Assembly (NCBI GenBank): GCA_015499995.1
Contig: JADNRV010000005.1
Location: forward strand, 62,001 to 126,000
Length of the DNA: 64,000 nucleotides
From: Flammula alnicola
Lineage: Eukaryota; Basidiomycota; Agaricomycetes; Agaricales; Strophariaceae
Direction of reading: 5' to 3'
The notes under the pieces were generated by a model that had not been told where the DNA came from, ran no database searches, and saw only the letters and a program-made list of their open reading frames with translations. Shown piece by piece: positions 49,800 to 61,274 of this stretch. The position numbers were made by a program, and so were the translations under genes. Within the stretch, counting starts at the first letter, position 1, and every line of letters starts with the position of its first letter.

Positions 49800-49905
49800 G
49801 ACTTTGGTGTGATAGTGGAGTCGTAACTGCTGGTGTTGAGACTAGTGACACAACGCATCCGAGGGCGATATGACTCAGAGCTCCAGTGCCACCGACTTCG
49901 CGTAT
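49655..49905 (+). repeat. Source copy of duplicated brc1 5' segment
   Basis: About 250 bp covering the brc1 promoter-proximal region and first BRCT exon. It recurs in the same orientation at 59219-59480, with roughly 85-90% identity by eye. Shared segments include CTACATCTGCAGCACCGC, GGGGCGAAGAGCTTTTGTTGA, CTGCTGCCTCCATGACTTTG and GAGGGCGATATGACTCAG. Confidence 0.85.
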
Positions 49906-50475
49906 ACAAATTCCAATCGCAAGTCTATGTGCAAGTAGGCCAGCAAACAACGTTTCGCAACGGCAGAAGAAGTTTTAAGAAGAGAGCGCGGGAGGACAAT
50001 GGACAGTGAGAGAGGCTTGTTGAACAGTGTTGAACGGACAAAACGCGCTGTGTCACACCACACCGGTTCCGTCACTAACGCGTGATTCAGATTGTTTGGT
50101 TCACCGGCAGTTGGCAAACATGGGCTGTTGATCTTTTGAACAATAATTAAAAGAGAATTCACCGAGCCCCATGATGCTCACGATTGGTTAATTTTTTGCA
50201 TCAATAGCTTAACATAAATTGGACTTGAACGTATCGGCGGTGAGATGCAGTCGCAAGGAATACACCATCTCTCAGGTCTGTCTTTTGAAATCGAGCGATT
50301 CTCCTTGAGTCATTGATGCTTACATCAGGAGTTCAACTTGAGTTCAACACGTGTTGCCTGCGAGGACGCTCTCTGGCGCTCATTGCTCCTTGTTATTCTC
50401 CAGTCCACTCCCAACAAGCGACTCAGGCATCCAAACTAATCTGGCCCTCTATCTGCATGCCATCGGAAAGCTGAT
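49906..50475. other. Divergent intergenic region, brc1 / NLR
   Basis: Shared upstream region of brc1 (minus) and the NACHT-WD40 gene (plus). It contains TTCAA-rich words (GAGTTCAACTTGAGTTCAACACG near 50,335). No gene is seen. Confidence 0.45.
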
Positions 50476-52747
50476 ATGTCACATTCGGGACGGGGAAAGC
50501 AATCCAAGAGATCGGCACTGCTAGATCCCATCCAGGACATATACAACAGGATCCGCAATCGCTTACCATCTCCTCAACCGCCGCAACTCGTTACGGGTAC
50601 TGAATTGGCGACAAAATCCTTCACACGCCAGACAGTGACAGTTCAGAATGGTTTCATAGCGCCCCCAAAGATGTCTGGAGATGAGGTCGCCAACACGAAC
50701 ACTCCGCTACCTGTCTCGCAGGCGAACTGTTCTACATCTGTAACTCCCATAACCAAATCACCTACGAGCCGTGAACCTTCTGAGAATGTTAACCCGCAAT
50801 ATAACGCTTATGCAGCAATCGGCGGGCTTCCTACCACCGTGGTCATTCCTGAACCAGGGGTTCAGCGGGCGAAAGCAGTGGGAAGCGTTGCCTACGAAGG
50901 ATTGAAGTTGGTGTTGCAGGGGCTTTCTGACTGCTCTGGCATGTTCCCACCTCTGAAGACAGCTGCCGGGGGGCTTCTGACAATTATCAAGATTGCCGAT
51001 GTACGTAGCTCGATGTACAAGATGCGTTCATGAAGTGTTCATCGTTTATTCTTGCGGACCAGGCGGTGTCGGCGAATAAGGAGGAACTCGAAGATCTCAA
51101 AGCAAAGCTAGAGGCCATCATCTCGATCATCAAGAAGTATCAGAAATACAACGGCTTACGCGTGCTAGATCACCGAATTGAAGATTTCTGCAAGTGCGTC
51201 GGATCTTCATGGTTTTCGGTCATGTTTACATTCATCATTGACATCAATGCTTTCCAGCGCCATCGCTGATCAAGTGAATGCAGTCGAGAAATTGGACGAT
51301 AGTTCACTGTTGACCCGCGTTGCCGAGAGTACAAAGGATGCCGGTACAATACTGAAAGCCTTTCGGAACATCAGCATTCTGTGCGATGTCTTTCAGGTCA
51401 GTTTCTCAAATTAGTGACGCAGGCGACACATGTACATTGATCACCTCTTAAAGGTCGATACGCAGCTGAATATTGAGGAAACAGTAGAGAATATCGATGA
51501 TACTGTTAAGAGTATCTCACAGGTACTGTCGCTACTTCGAAAAACATGACTGAGGCTGATATAGCGCATCCGTAGCGTCTGAACTCTGGTGAGATACACT
51601 GTCCGATCAGCATTAGACTTCGGGGTGCTCATGTAACCATAGGTTCTATCGACAAGCTCAACCACGAAATGACATCTCATAAAACTCGCCATTCGTCTTA
51701 CGGCGATCCCGTCGGCTGCATGCCTGGGACACGTGTCAACATCCTCGCGGATTTGGATGCTTGGGCCTCGGGCGACGATAGCCACAAAGTATACTGGATG
51801 GTAGGAATGGCCGGAACTGGCAAATCGACCATCTCGCACACGTTGTGTGAGATCCTCGACAGGAAAAACATGCTTGGCGCCAGTTTCTTTGGTTCTCGAG
51901 CATCCGAGAAGACCAGTAATGCACGCCTCATCGTCCCCGTTATTGCGCACGCGCTCGCCAGAGCTTCACCTTCCATTAAAGTCGAGATCGTTAAGGCCAT
52001 CGAGGATGACCCTGCTCTGGCGGAACCGACCTATAGTAACTTGAATGAGCAGTTCAAGAAGCTCATTTATAATCCTATCCGAACGACCGCTGGCAAGGTG
52101 GCCAAGACATACAAAATCATCGTTATCGATGCCGTAGATGAATGCGTTAACCTTGGAGTCGTCTCTTCGTTGATTAAACTCATTCTTCAATCGACCTTTG
52201 ACATTCCTCTCAAATTTTTCATCGCCAGTCGAGACGAAGATCTGATCCGCAGCGCCTTCTATGATCTCCCCAAACTGTCAACCACTTTTAAGCTACACGA
52301 AGTCGAGAAGCATCTGGTGGAGGATGACATTCGAAAGTATATAGAGAGATCATTGTCCGACATCAAGAGTCCAGGTCTTGACCCTACTCCAGATGCCTGG
52401 CCAGCGCCATCCGAGTTGTCCAAATTGCTTGATCATTCCGGCCGCTTGTTCATCTATGCGGCAACTACTATCCGTTATATTCGCGATGGTCGTAAACTCT
52501 ACAAGTATCGTCTCTCTCTCATGGCAAACCCAGATTCAAAGACAGGGAGCAAATTACAGACTTCGACCATCGATGGCCTCTATGGACATATTTTGGAACA
52601 AGCTTGTGCATCGAGGGAGGACTCGGAAGTTATTCCCATGAGGCGACTCATCTCCATCATCGTATTCCTCCGAAATCCATTGCCGATTCAAGCGATCGCG
52701 TCTTTGTCAGAAATAGATGACGCACATCTGTATTTGTCCCCGCTCTC

Positions 52748-52754
52748 ATCTGTG
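52748..52754 (+). repeat. Target-site duplication, left copy
   Basis: ATCTGTG directly before the element, repeated at 53698-53704 directly after it. Keeping a single copy restores the NACHT reading frame. Confidence 0.85.
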
Positions 52755-53697
52755 TATGACTGACCAAATGCACATTTAATATGATTTATTCCCGCGCGCG
52801 CCAAACTGATCCGCGCGCGCGCGCATGACCTCAAACTCAGAAAAACATTAACTCCTGCTGTATAGTAGCACATCTAGTCTACTGTAGTCTGCCTAGGTGC
52901 ATTTTATAACTGCAAAGCAGATATTTCTCTGTCAGGTTAACGAGTTATGGGTTCCTTGACGTCTGAGGGTAGGCGGGCCGGGCTGCCGAGAGCATCCATT
53001 CCGAGTGCTCGTCTTGAAATCGAGGCCGAAATTCATGGATATAACTCTAACACAATGCCCCTGTGTCAACATGAATTAGAGATCACACCTTCTTTCCAAG
53101 TAAATACTCAGCTGAGAGACTGAATGAACATGCCACAACACAAAGTTCAACATGAGTTCAACTTCTGCAGGAACCTAGCCCAAACCTAGCCACGGAAATA
53201 CCCAACTTGAGTCAAACTTTTAGGTGAGGGAATATGAATACTTGATTGGGTAATATCCAAAGAAATGAGAGTGCTTCAATCTTGCTATGACGCACCGAAT
53301 ATCTCTTCTGTCATTGGAAAAGGAGTCAACTACTCACTACATCCATATAATGCTCCCAAAGGTGTCAAGTCTAATCAATATTAAGTTTCAGAGTCAATTG
53401 TGATCTGACTTGTATTTGTGAATTTCAGCCTCAATTTCAAGATTTCAAGACAAGCAACATTCGGAATGGATGCTCTGGGCAACCCCGGCCCGCCTACCCT
53501 CAGACAACTCGTTAACCTGACAGAGAAATATCTGCTTTGCAGTTATAAAATGCACCTAGGCAGACTACAGTAGACTAGATGTGCTACTATACAGCAGGAG
53601 TTAATGTTTTTCTGAGTTTGAGGTCATGCGCGCGCGCGCGGATCAGTTTGGCGCGCGCGGGAATAAATCATATTAAATGTGCATTTGGTCAGTCATA
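52755..53697. mobile_element. 943-bp non-autonomous transposon with about 280-bp terminal inverted repeats
   Basis: The ends are TATGACTGACCAAATGCACA and its exact reverse complement. The left repeat (52755-53035) and right repeat (53419-53697) match at high identity, apart from a small indel around 52,950 and inner drift. Both contain alternating GC runs (CGCGCGCGCG). The 380-bp core has no ORF. It is flanked by the 7-bp duplication ATCTGTG. The duplication length (7-8 bp class) and long inverted repeats leave the superfamily open: hAT, MULE and P-like elements duplicate about 8 bp. A related single end lies at 6004. The loop shares AACCTAGCCCAAACCTAGCC with 37979-37998. Confidence 0.9.
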
Positions 53698-53704
53698 ATC
53701 TGTG
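53698..53704 (+). repeat. Target-site duplication, right copy
   Basis: ATCTGTG following the element, matching 52748-52754. Confidence 0.85.
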
Positions 53705-54477
53705 ATTCACATTCCCACGCAGGAGCATGCCCCAGTCGCTCCATTCCACGCCTCGTTCCCCGACTTCATAACCGATTCCACCCGATGCTCACCCAAGAGT
53801 TACCCCTCGTTCCCTGCGCTGGTTTCTTCGGAGGGTCATGAAATGCTAGCTCTCAAATGTTTGGAGCACATGAATCGCTCGCTAAAGTACAACATATGCA
53901 ATATTCCCGAAGAGTTGACTCTGTCACGCAGAGAAGCAACCAACTCTCTAGACAACATCGGTGAAATCTCTGAAGCGCTCAAATATTCATGCCTCTATTG
54001 GGCTTCTCATTTAGCAGAGGTACAAATATCTGGCTCTGATCTTGTCACCGTTCTTTTCGTTTTTCTCCATACACACTTTCTGCACTGGATAGAGTGTCTA
54101 AGTGTGTTGGGTGAGCTCCAGACAGGACTCAAATCTCTCGAAAGTGCGACAGCTGTTCTATCAGTAAGTGGTTTGCCTGAACACAGTGAAGTCTCGAGCT
54201 AAAAATGTGTCCTACCGTCAGCGCCTCCAAATGACAGATATTCGATGCCACGAGCTTCAGTTACTCGTTGACGACGCCCGTCGATGTCTGCAAATGAACT
54301 TTGAATCCATTCAGAAACATTGCTTCGAGATCTATCACTCTGCACTCGCTTGGATTCCAAATGAATCATTAATACGCAAGGTGTACGCTACTGACGTCAG
54401 CCGAGCGCCTAAACTCACATTAGGACTATCCAACTCGTGGGATCCAACAGAGATTGTTATGCAAAACAGCTCTGGAG

Positions 54478-55610
54478 TGAATTCTGTCGCGTTCTCCCAG
54501 GACGGAAGCCGAATCATCTCTGGATCGGATGACGAGACAGTGATCTGGAACGCAACAACGGGTGAGGTACAGGCTGAGCTGAAGGGCCACAGGGTACAGG
54601 ATGAGCTGCAGGGTCTCAGGGCTGAGGTGGCATCTGTCGCGTTCTCCCGAGATGGCAGCCAAGTTGTCTCTGGATCGTATGTCAAGACGGTCCGGATCTG
54701 GAATGCAATGACGGGCGAGGTACAGGCTGAGCTGAAGGGCCACACGGCTCGGGTGACGTCGGTCGTATTCTCCCTAGATGGCGGCCGAGTCGTCTCTGGA
54801 TCGTATGACAAGACGGTGCGGATTTGGAACGCAATGACGAGCGAGGTACAGGCTGAGCTGAAGGGCCACATGGATGGGGTGAATTCCGTCGCGTTCTCCC
54901 AGGACGGCAGCCGAGTCGTCTCTGGATCATACGACGCGACGGTCCGGATCTGGAATGTGACAACGGGCGAGGTACAGGCTGAGCTGAAGGGCCACACGGG
55001 TTTGGTGAATTCCATCACGTTCTCCTATGACGGCAGCCGAGTCGTCTCTGGATCATACGACAAGACGGTCCGGATCTGGAATGCAATGACGGGCGAGGTA
55101 CAGGCTGAGCTGAAGGGCCACACGGCTCGGGTGACGTCGGTCGTATTCTCCCTAGATGGCGGCCGAGTCGTCTCTGGATCGTATGACAAGACGGTGCGGA
55201 TTTGGAACGCAATGACGAGCGAGGTACAGGCTGAGCTGAAGGGCCACATGGATGTGGTGAATTCCGTCGCGTTCTCCCAGGACGGCAGCCGAGTCGTCTC
55301 TGGATCATACGACGCGACGGTCCGGATCTGGAATGTGACAACGGGCGAGGTACAGGCTGAGCTGAAGGGCCACACGAGTTGGGTGATGTCCGTCGCGTTC
55401 TCCCAGGATGGCAGCCGAGTGGTCTCTGGATCAGCTGACGACACGGTCCGGATCTGGAACGCGACGACGGGCGAGGTACAGGCTGAGCTGAAGGGCCACA
55501 CGGGTTTGGTGAGGTCCGTCGCGTTCTCCCAGGATGGCAGCCGAGTCGTCTCTGGATCATACGACGAGACGGTCCGGATCTGGAACGTGACAACGGGCGA
55601 GGTACATGTA
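54478..55610 (+). repeat. Coding tandem array of nine WD40 units, 126-bp period
   Basis: Each unit is 42 codons (for example ending GSYDKTVRIWNAMTSEVQAELKGH). Units 1 and 2 carry a small deletion and a ten-residue insertion; units 3-9 are regular. The block 54683-54998 is repeated at 55061-55376 with one mismatch (GATGGGG versus GATGTGG), an offset of 378 bp or three units. Differences among units concentrate at the two or three residues after GH(T/M) and the residues after SGS. Confidence 0.92.
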
Positions 55611-56123
55611 ATGACCACTCTCAGCGTCAAATTGCCCGACTCTAGCGAGGTTCACCGTGCAGGAACCGGAAAGTTCTTCATTGTCTATCCAGTACAACCT
55701 ATGCTCAGTATAGATCCCACGCTTTCGATATCTGATGATGGTCATTGGATAGTCGGTGCACTCCGCGACTGCTGGATACCCTCTCATTATTGCGACTTCA
55801 CATCGTCTTCATTTTCGAGGGACAGAGCATGTTTTGGGTATAGTTCCGGCCGTGTGGTTATTTTGGACGTGAGCGTTGCCTTATAGTTAAGGTAATTGCA
55901 GTAGACAGGCCAAGAAAATTACATACCAATGATTCCTCTATAGTGAAACTCCTGGAAAAGATCAGGTGGAAACATTGGGGGGTGACGGAGGCAGCGGATC
56001 AGGTCAGACTGTAGCGAGGTGCAGGAAGGAATTTCGTACCACGTTTCTGGCTGTCACTGAGAATTGCAATGCCAGCCAGTGTGTAACGAATAGTTTAATG
56101 TACAGAAGGTGCGTAGGAGGACA

Positions 56124-59097
56124 TCAAAGACTCCCATGAATTGTCAACAACGCAATAATAGGACAAGACACGATTTGTAGATTATATTTCAACTCCGCTG
56201 CTTCAGCCTGACCTTTCTCTTGGTCACATTTGGAGGAACGATTAAGTACAGGCTGCTGTTCACGGTCCTCGTCGAGATACCCAATAGCGGCGAGGGCGCG
56301 GAATTTTTCCGCTTCCTCCATATCGAAGTTGTACTGCGGATCCTACCCATTCTAAATGTCTTCTTCCATAGACCCCACTACGTCTGCGTCCATGAGATGA
56401 TGCGTGCTCGAGTGAGAGGGCATTACCAGGGAAGCTGCCGATTCAGCCCTAGCGCCATCTCGAGACGTATCGCGTGAAGTAGAACCATCTCCACGTGCTC
56501 CATGACTGACCGTCGGAACTTCCAACTGCATCGCGGTCGATGAAATCTTCATCTTCCTCGTCAAACTCAAGCGGAACAGCGCCCGACGGACTTATATCTG
56601 AGCGATCAGCGAGTTTCGGCGAACGAGCTTTATGCATCTCCCTTCGAAGCCGACCAATACCCTCGCCGACGCCGTCCCCAATCCCAGCCATCGTTCGGAT
56701 GGGAATAAGCAGAATTACGGAACGACTTTGAACCAGGAACGCCGTTGGGGTACATAGGCAGGATGGCGGGCAAGTTGGAGTTATCGACACTACTAGAGAT
56801 AGCTGAGGCGACGAGTTCATCAAAAGAAGACGACACGCGGATATCTTGAGGAGAGGAGAAACCTTCGAAGAATGCCGACTCGCCTCCACCTGAAGAGTAG
56901 GCGCTGATTAACATGAAGGCTAGAGGCGCGTCCGGTCGCTCAGCACTCAGCACTCGCGTTCTCAAATCAACGTAACCTAACCAACGGGGCTGCCGCTAAA
57001 GTGGTTCCTAAGCGAAGACAAAAATAAGTATCACGCAAGAAGTAAAGCAAAGAAAAATAAAACAGACGATTATATCGACATTCCTGACCCTGCCGTCCAT
57101 ATGACTCCGAATATCTGACTTTCCACCATATGGATTCACAGGGAAGATATGAATCGTCCTATTCCAAGTCCCAACAGCAAGCCAGCGCCCATCTCTGGCC
57201 CAGTCCAGATCTTCAACGACCGCCGCCGTCCGCCCACGATACAAGTCATAAACCTGCGTAGTATGTCGACTCATGCCTCCCCGACTGTGAGCGTCAACTC
57301 CGCCTAGATCATCGATAGCCCCAGAATGCGCTGAGAGTACTAGGATGAAGTTTGAACACCCCGACGGAATGCCCGTCCCGCAAAACAACGGCCACGCTTG
57401 TTCCATCCTTGATGAACTGGATATCGGCAACAGATTGGCTGCGCGAGGCGTTAAACTCATCAGTCTTCGTTGGTGCCGCGCCTTGCGTTGCTGAGAGCAG
57501 AGGCGAGAGGCGATGACTGATGTAGTGCCCATTCTCCGCGATGGACTTCGTATGCGGAGCGACAGTCGTCAGATGCGGGTTCTGACTGTTAGGAGGGTCC
57601 ATGCCGCTGCTATTAGGACTCCCACGCAGATCCCACGAAAGCTCTGACTCTACCCTCCCGGCCAGGTCCCACGCGGCTCTTGGCAGCCTCCAGAACCATG
57701 CCCCCGAGGAACTTCATCCTGCTGAAACGCTTTCCCCTTCTTTCAGCGCGGCATGTCCCACGGAGGCCTGCGTCATGTTTATGAACTTCCCTAAACCAAC
57801 GCTGGGTCCGAATGGTGAGGAGGAGAGACTCGAGGCGGCGTTAGAAGGTCCTGAAGCCGTCGATGACGATGATAGGCGACGAGGACCCTTGCTCGAGACG
57901 GCGAGCAACGACGGAGACGACGACGGAGACGGAAAGGCGTACGCCAGCAACCGATGCGATAGTGCAAAGACTGGGCGAGGATCCGGCTGCCGCTGCGCTG
58001 AAGATTCAAGGCTCGCGTTCCCCGCATGGCCGGTGTTGCTGCTGTTGTTGTCTATAGATAATCCGGCTAATGATACAGATTTACTTGATAATGTCGATTG
58101 TGCTGTTGTTGATATTGCGTTGGTAATAGATATTGCCGAAGATGGAGAAGATTGAGATGCAAGAGGAGACGCAAAAGCCTCAAGAGAAGTCGAGCCGATG
58201 ATATGAAGTGTATGGAAGGATGTCGAAGAAAGTATATCCAAGGTCGGAGGGGTAGTCGTACTCTGAACATTCCGAAGTTAGCTGGATGGGAAGAGAAGGC
58301 GAACAAATGCGGGATACTCGCAATTACAACAAACAGCTCGTTCGAATAAAGGTCGAAGCAAGTCCAGACAGCGAAAGCAACTTGACGATTTGATGCTCCG
58401 GAGAGAATATAACACAAATGTAGATCGTGGTTCATATGTTCACGTTCGTCTTCATCCACAGATTCCATTCTATATAACGAAAGTTATCAGAATTCTTTAA
58501 GTAGTGGCGAATAAGTGAAATACACACAAGATACCAAGAAGCGGCCTCATTTCCGCAAATGGATCCTTACCGCCCTGTGGGACCGACCGAGAACTCGGAG
58601 GAGGCAATACCACATGGACGACACGAACACCCTCATTTCCATCTCGTCGATCCACCACCATCAACGCCCACTCCACCGAATCGAAATTGAGGTTAAACAC
58701 CTCTTAGATCGCGCTCAAATCAGCGCAATCCCACAGTGGGAGTCCAGCCTGCGTAGGCAAGCACAAGAACGCGTCTGCAGGATATCACGCACGCGAATTA
58801 ACAACTGAAGGAGATCTCAAAGGCAGAGAGACCTACCGCTCGTTCAAAGTATCCCATCTTGCTCAAGTAATGGTGTCTGCTTGCGCTGGTAATTCACGAG
58901 GCCGAGATCCGCCAGACGAGACGTTCCTCGGCCGTTCCGCCAGCTTTCGCGCCTCGCTGGCCTTGGCCGTGCGTAGCGCCAACCGAACTGGCAGCAGCAC
59001 CCCGACGTATAGCTTGCGCCAGTCCCGAGCCCGGAAGCATCCTCGAAGGTGGTGGGGATGAAACATGCTGCCCACGCGAAATATTCTCCACGTTCAT
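56124..59097 (-). pseudogene. BCAS3-like WD40 protein gene, apparently inactivated
   Basis: BCAS3 proteins are WD40 beta-propellers that, with PHAF1, associate with autophagosome membranes in animals; fungal roles are little known. Recognisable pieces in order are ARWDTLNERRVLVLAYAG, LWDCADLSAI, FNLNFDSVEWALM, RPLLGIL, HTTQVYDLYRGRT, DLDWARDGRWLAVGTWN and VNPYGGKSDIRSH, then RTMAGIGDGVGEGIGRLRREM and DMEEAEKFRALAAIGYLDED. A TGA (58865-58863) stands where the family has Trp before ARWD. A TAA (58706-58704) interrupts SAI-EVFNLNF. Frame changes are needed near 58,735, 57,720, 56,725 and 56,525. Two stops plus several indels argue for a pseudogene, although some frame changes could be missed introns or sequence errors. 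Confidence 0.65.
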
Positions 59098-59218
59098 CGG
59101 GGGCTGTGTCGGTTGAGGCTAACGAGGAGGCGGGAGGGACTGTCGTTGTCCATGTCCGTGCTGTATCCATAACCATAATAGTCCGTTGTCTTCCGCGTCT
59201 CGTTCGTAATCTCGTTGC

Positions 59219-59480
59219 TACATCTGCAGCACCGCATCCAGGTCCGCGATGCGCTGGGGCGGGAGGAGGAGGCGATGTGGGATGTGATGGGGGCGAAGAG
59301 CTTTTGTTGAAGGGGTGAAGGGGAGGAGGGTTGGTGGCCCATTGAGATGTCTGCTGCCTCCATGACTTTGGTGTGATAGTGGAGTCGTAACTGTGGCTGG
59401 TGTTGGTGATGCTAGTGACACAACGCGTCCGAGGGCGATATGACTCAGTGCTTCAGCAGTGCCACCAATTTGGCATACAA
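59219..59480 (+). repeat. Duplicated brc1 5' fragment upstream of the BCAS3-like gene
   Basis: Same-orientation copy of 49655-49905. It ends abruptly at CTGCAGATGTA within the first BRCT exon. The minus-strand frame MEAADISMGH...QKLFAPITSHIA matches the brc1 start region with one extra base in the C-rich tract. It sits just upstream of the BCAS3-like gene and points into it. Confidence 0.85.
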
Positions 59481-59750
59481 AAATTCAATTTTGGCTGACT
59501 ACATTACATAAGTAATTCAGGTAACTAAAGCTACCGTTAAAATAAAAGCGGATCATAATGATGCAAGGGGGACGTTGGCAGGACTAGCACTCCCCAACTG
59601 CGAAAGCTACCACTGGTGGCGCAACACAAAAGATAACAGGTCTTCAAGGTATGGCCGTTTAGTGGCTCCGGAGCTGAACGCCGGAAGTGGGTGTGGTGCT
59701 GGTAACACATCTTTCATCCAGACAAGGGTCATAAGTTCGTGTCCGTTCGG
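59481..59750. other. Short spacer before the right repeat arm
   Basis: Nothing recognised. The inverted-repeat homology begins at 59751. Confidence 0.4.
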
Positions 59751-59777
59751 GTCCCGATTGAATATAGAATGACACAT

Positions 59778-61274
59778 CTCAGGTTGTTACCATGCTGCGG
59801 CGCCATCGTCCAATTTTTACATGAATAAGTGACGACTGGACATCGGTAACAACAGAGATGACGCAAAGAAGCGTTAGCGCCCAGTTACGCGTACTTGTCT
59901 TAGCGGGCAGAAAAAAAATCCGGAATGAGTAGCACCTCTTCAATGCACTCCAATGCAGTGCTTCATTTAGATGGCACTTCTGCGAGGATTGATAAGAGCG
60001 ATGATAGACAGATATACATGACTCACCAGCCATATGTGCCGGTACGTTTTGAGTCTCTATCGGAAGTCTGTGATATCAGCCTGAGGATTGACAATTACTT
60101 GCTCTACTTTCCATCGACACGTCGACGGTAGTCAGCATCAGCATTACTACAAGCACAGCGCGACATCGAAGGAAAGGGGTCAGGCTCTCCCATTAGCAAC
60201 AAGAAGAAGAGCTTCCTAGAGCATGTGTATTCTCTGAACATACTTAGAATCGCGGTAGAACGGGGCTGAGTGGAGAAGCTTCAAGAACTGTCAAGAAATG
60301 TGATAGGCAGATGAAGATCATTAGCTAGAAACAACGAAATTTTGGGGGATTATGGGGCGATTATGTGATGCGTTGAACAGTTTTAGACTCACAAGCGCGG
60401 CTTCAACGTGGCCCGAACTGTTTGGAGAGCGAGGCTGAGCGAGGTTTGCGCTGTCCGTGTCGTCAAAAGCATTCAGGATAATGTATAGTTGAAATTTTTT
60501 TGAGGGTTAGAAGTCAAGTGCTCTCAACCTAGTTGTTCAACTGCCTGTGTCATTGAGTGTTTGCGTAACAAGCTGTCGAGGACTCGAGGAGAGGCAAGCT
60601 GGGCGAGTTCAAGCCGGCGGAGTCCGACTACCGAGTTCAAACGTTCAAACGTTCACGCGCGTCGCGCACGTCTTGTTCGTTTCAAACGCCTTTGCTAAAT
60701 ATGGCTCAAAACCACACTGGAAGCAGTGTCGCACGGATCCGCGTCCCGCCAGTGTTCTTTAGTCGTGCAACATTCACGTGCGATGATTTATCCTGGTTTA
60801 TAAATGAATAACCTTACTATCCTGGCAGTTGATCTGCTCCGCCCACGTCAGGAGTTTCGGTATGATGACTCGGAACTGAAATTCACCCCGATGATAGCTT
60901 GGATTCAAAAAAGTTGAACATTGTACCAACTTCATTGCATATCATATCCCTGTAACAGAAGTAGGAATACAAAACGAAAATTCTCGTCTACCAACGATAA
61001 CCAGGCAGGTTGCTCGAAGAGTGTCCTAACACCACTTCTATCCACCATTTTGCAACAAGCTGGGACTTTGATGGCGTCAAAGTATGCTTCTAAAATATTA
61101 AAATGTCCCGATATCCCGACGTCTTGCCCGCAGCGAGCAACAGCGGAGTCTACGTTGTTGCTGAATATCAAGTTGAGTTGTAGTGTCCAGGTTTTACGTA
61201 CAATATAATACGCGTTGATAACTCATAACTCATCGTGTTATACGTCTTCGACCTGCGGAGACAAGTGAAATTGT
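59778..61274. other. Gene-free part of right arm
   Basis: Mirror image of 3856-5378: one diverged direct-repeat copy (about 59,770-60,340) and GTTCAAACGTTC units near 60,632-60,653. No gene is seen. Confidence 0.55.

Larger units (their letters stand above)
50476..55886 (+). pseudogene. NACHT-WD40 NOD-like receptor, split by a transposon
   Basis: Fungal NLR-type signalling NTPase. Exons are 50476-51000, 51063-51193, 51258-51396, 51454-51522, 51576-51588 (13 nt), 51643-54163 (containing the insertion) and 54222-55886. If the 943-bp element plus one 7-bp target duplication (52755-53704) is ignored, the frame is continuous for 1,370 aa. Order: Ser/Pro-rich start (1-140); helical region (about 145-280; LKLVLQGLSDCSGMF, EELEDLKAKLEAII), possibly a HeLo/MLKL-like bundle; NACHT with Walker A GMAGTGKST (about 346) and Walker B IIVIDAVDEC (about 449); winged-helix part ending FHASFPDF; linker; nine WD40 units (about 901-1280). 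The break is at residue 663, between LYLSPLSSV and IHIPTQ. As sequenced, translation stops nine bases into the element, giving about 665 aa without WD40. The gene lies head-to-head with brc1. Confidence 0.88.

Noticed and set aside
54335..55630. Minus-strand frames of about 200 codons over the WD40 array
   Set aside because: The 126-bp period is divisible by three, so any open shadow frame is repeated throughout. The plus-strand WD40 reading is clearly the real one.
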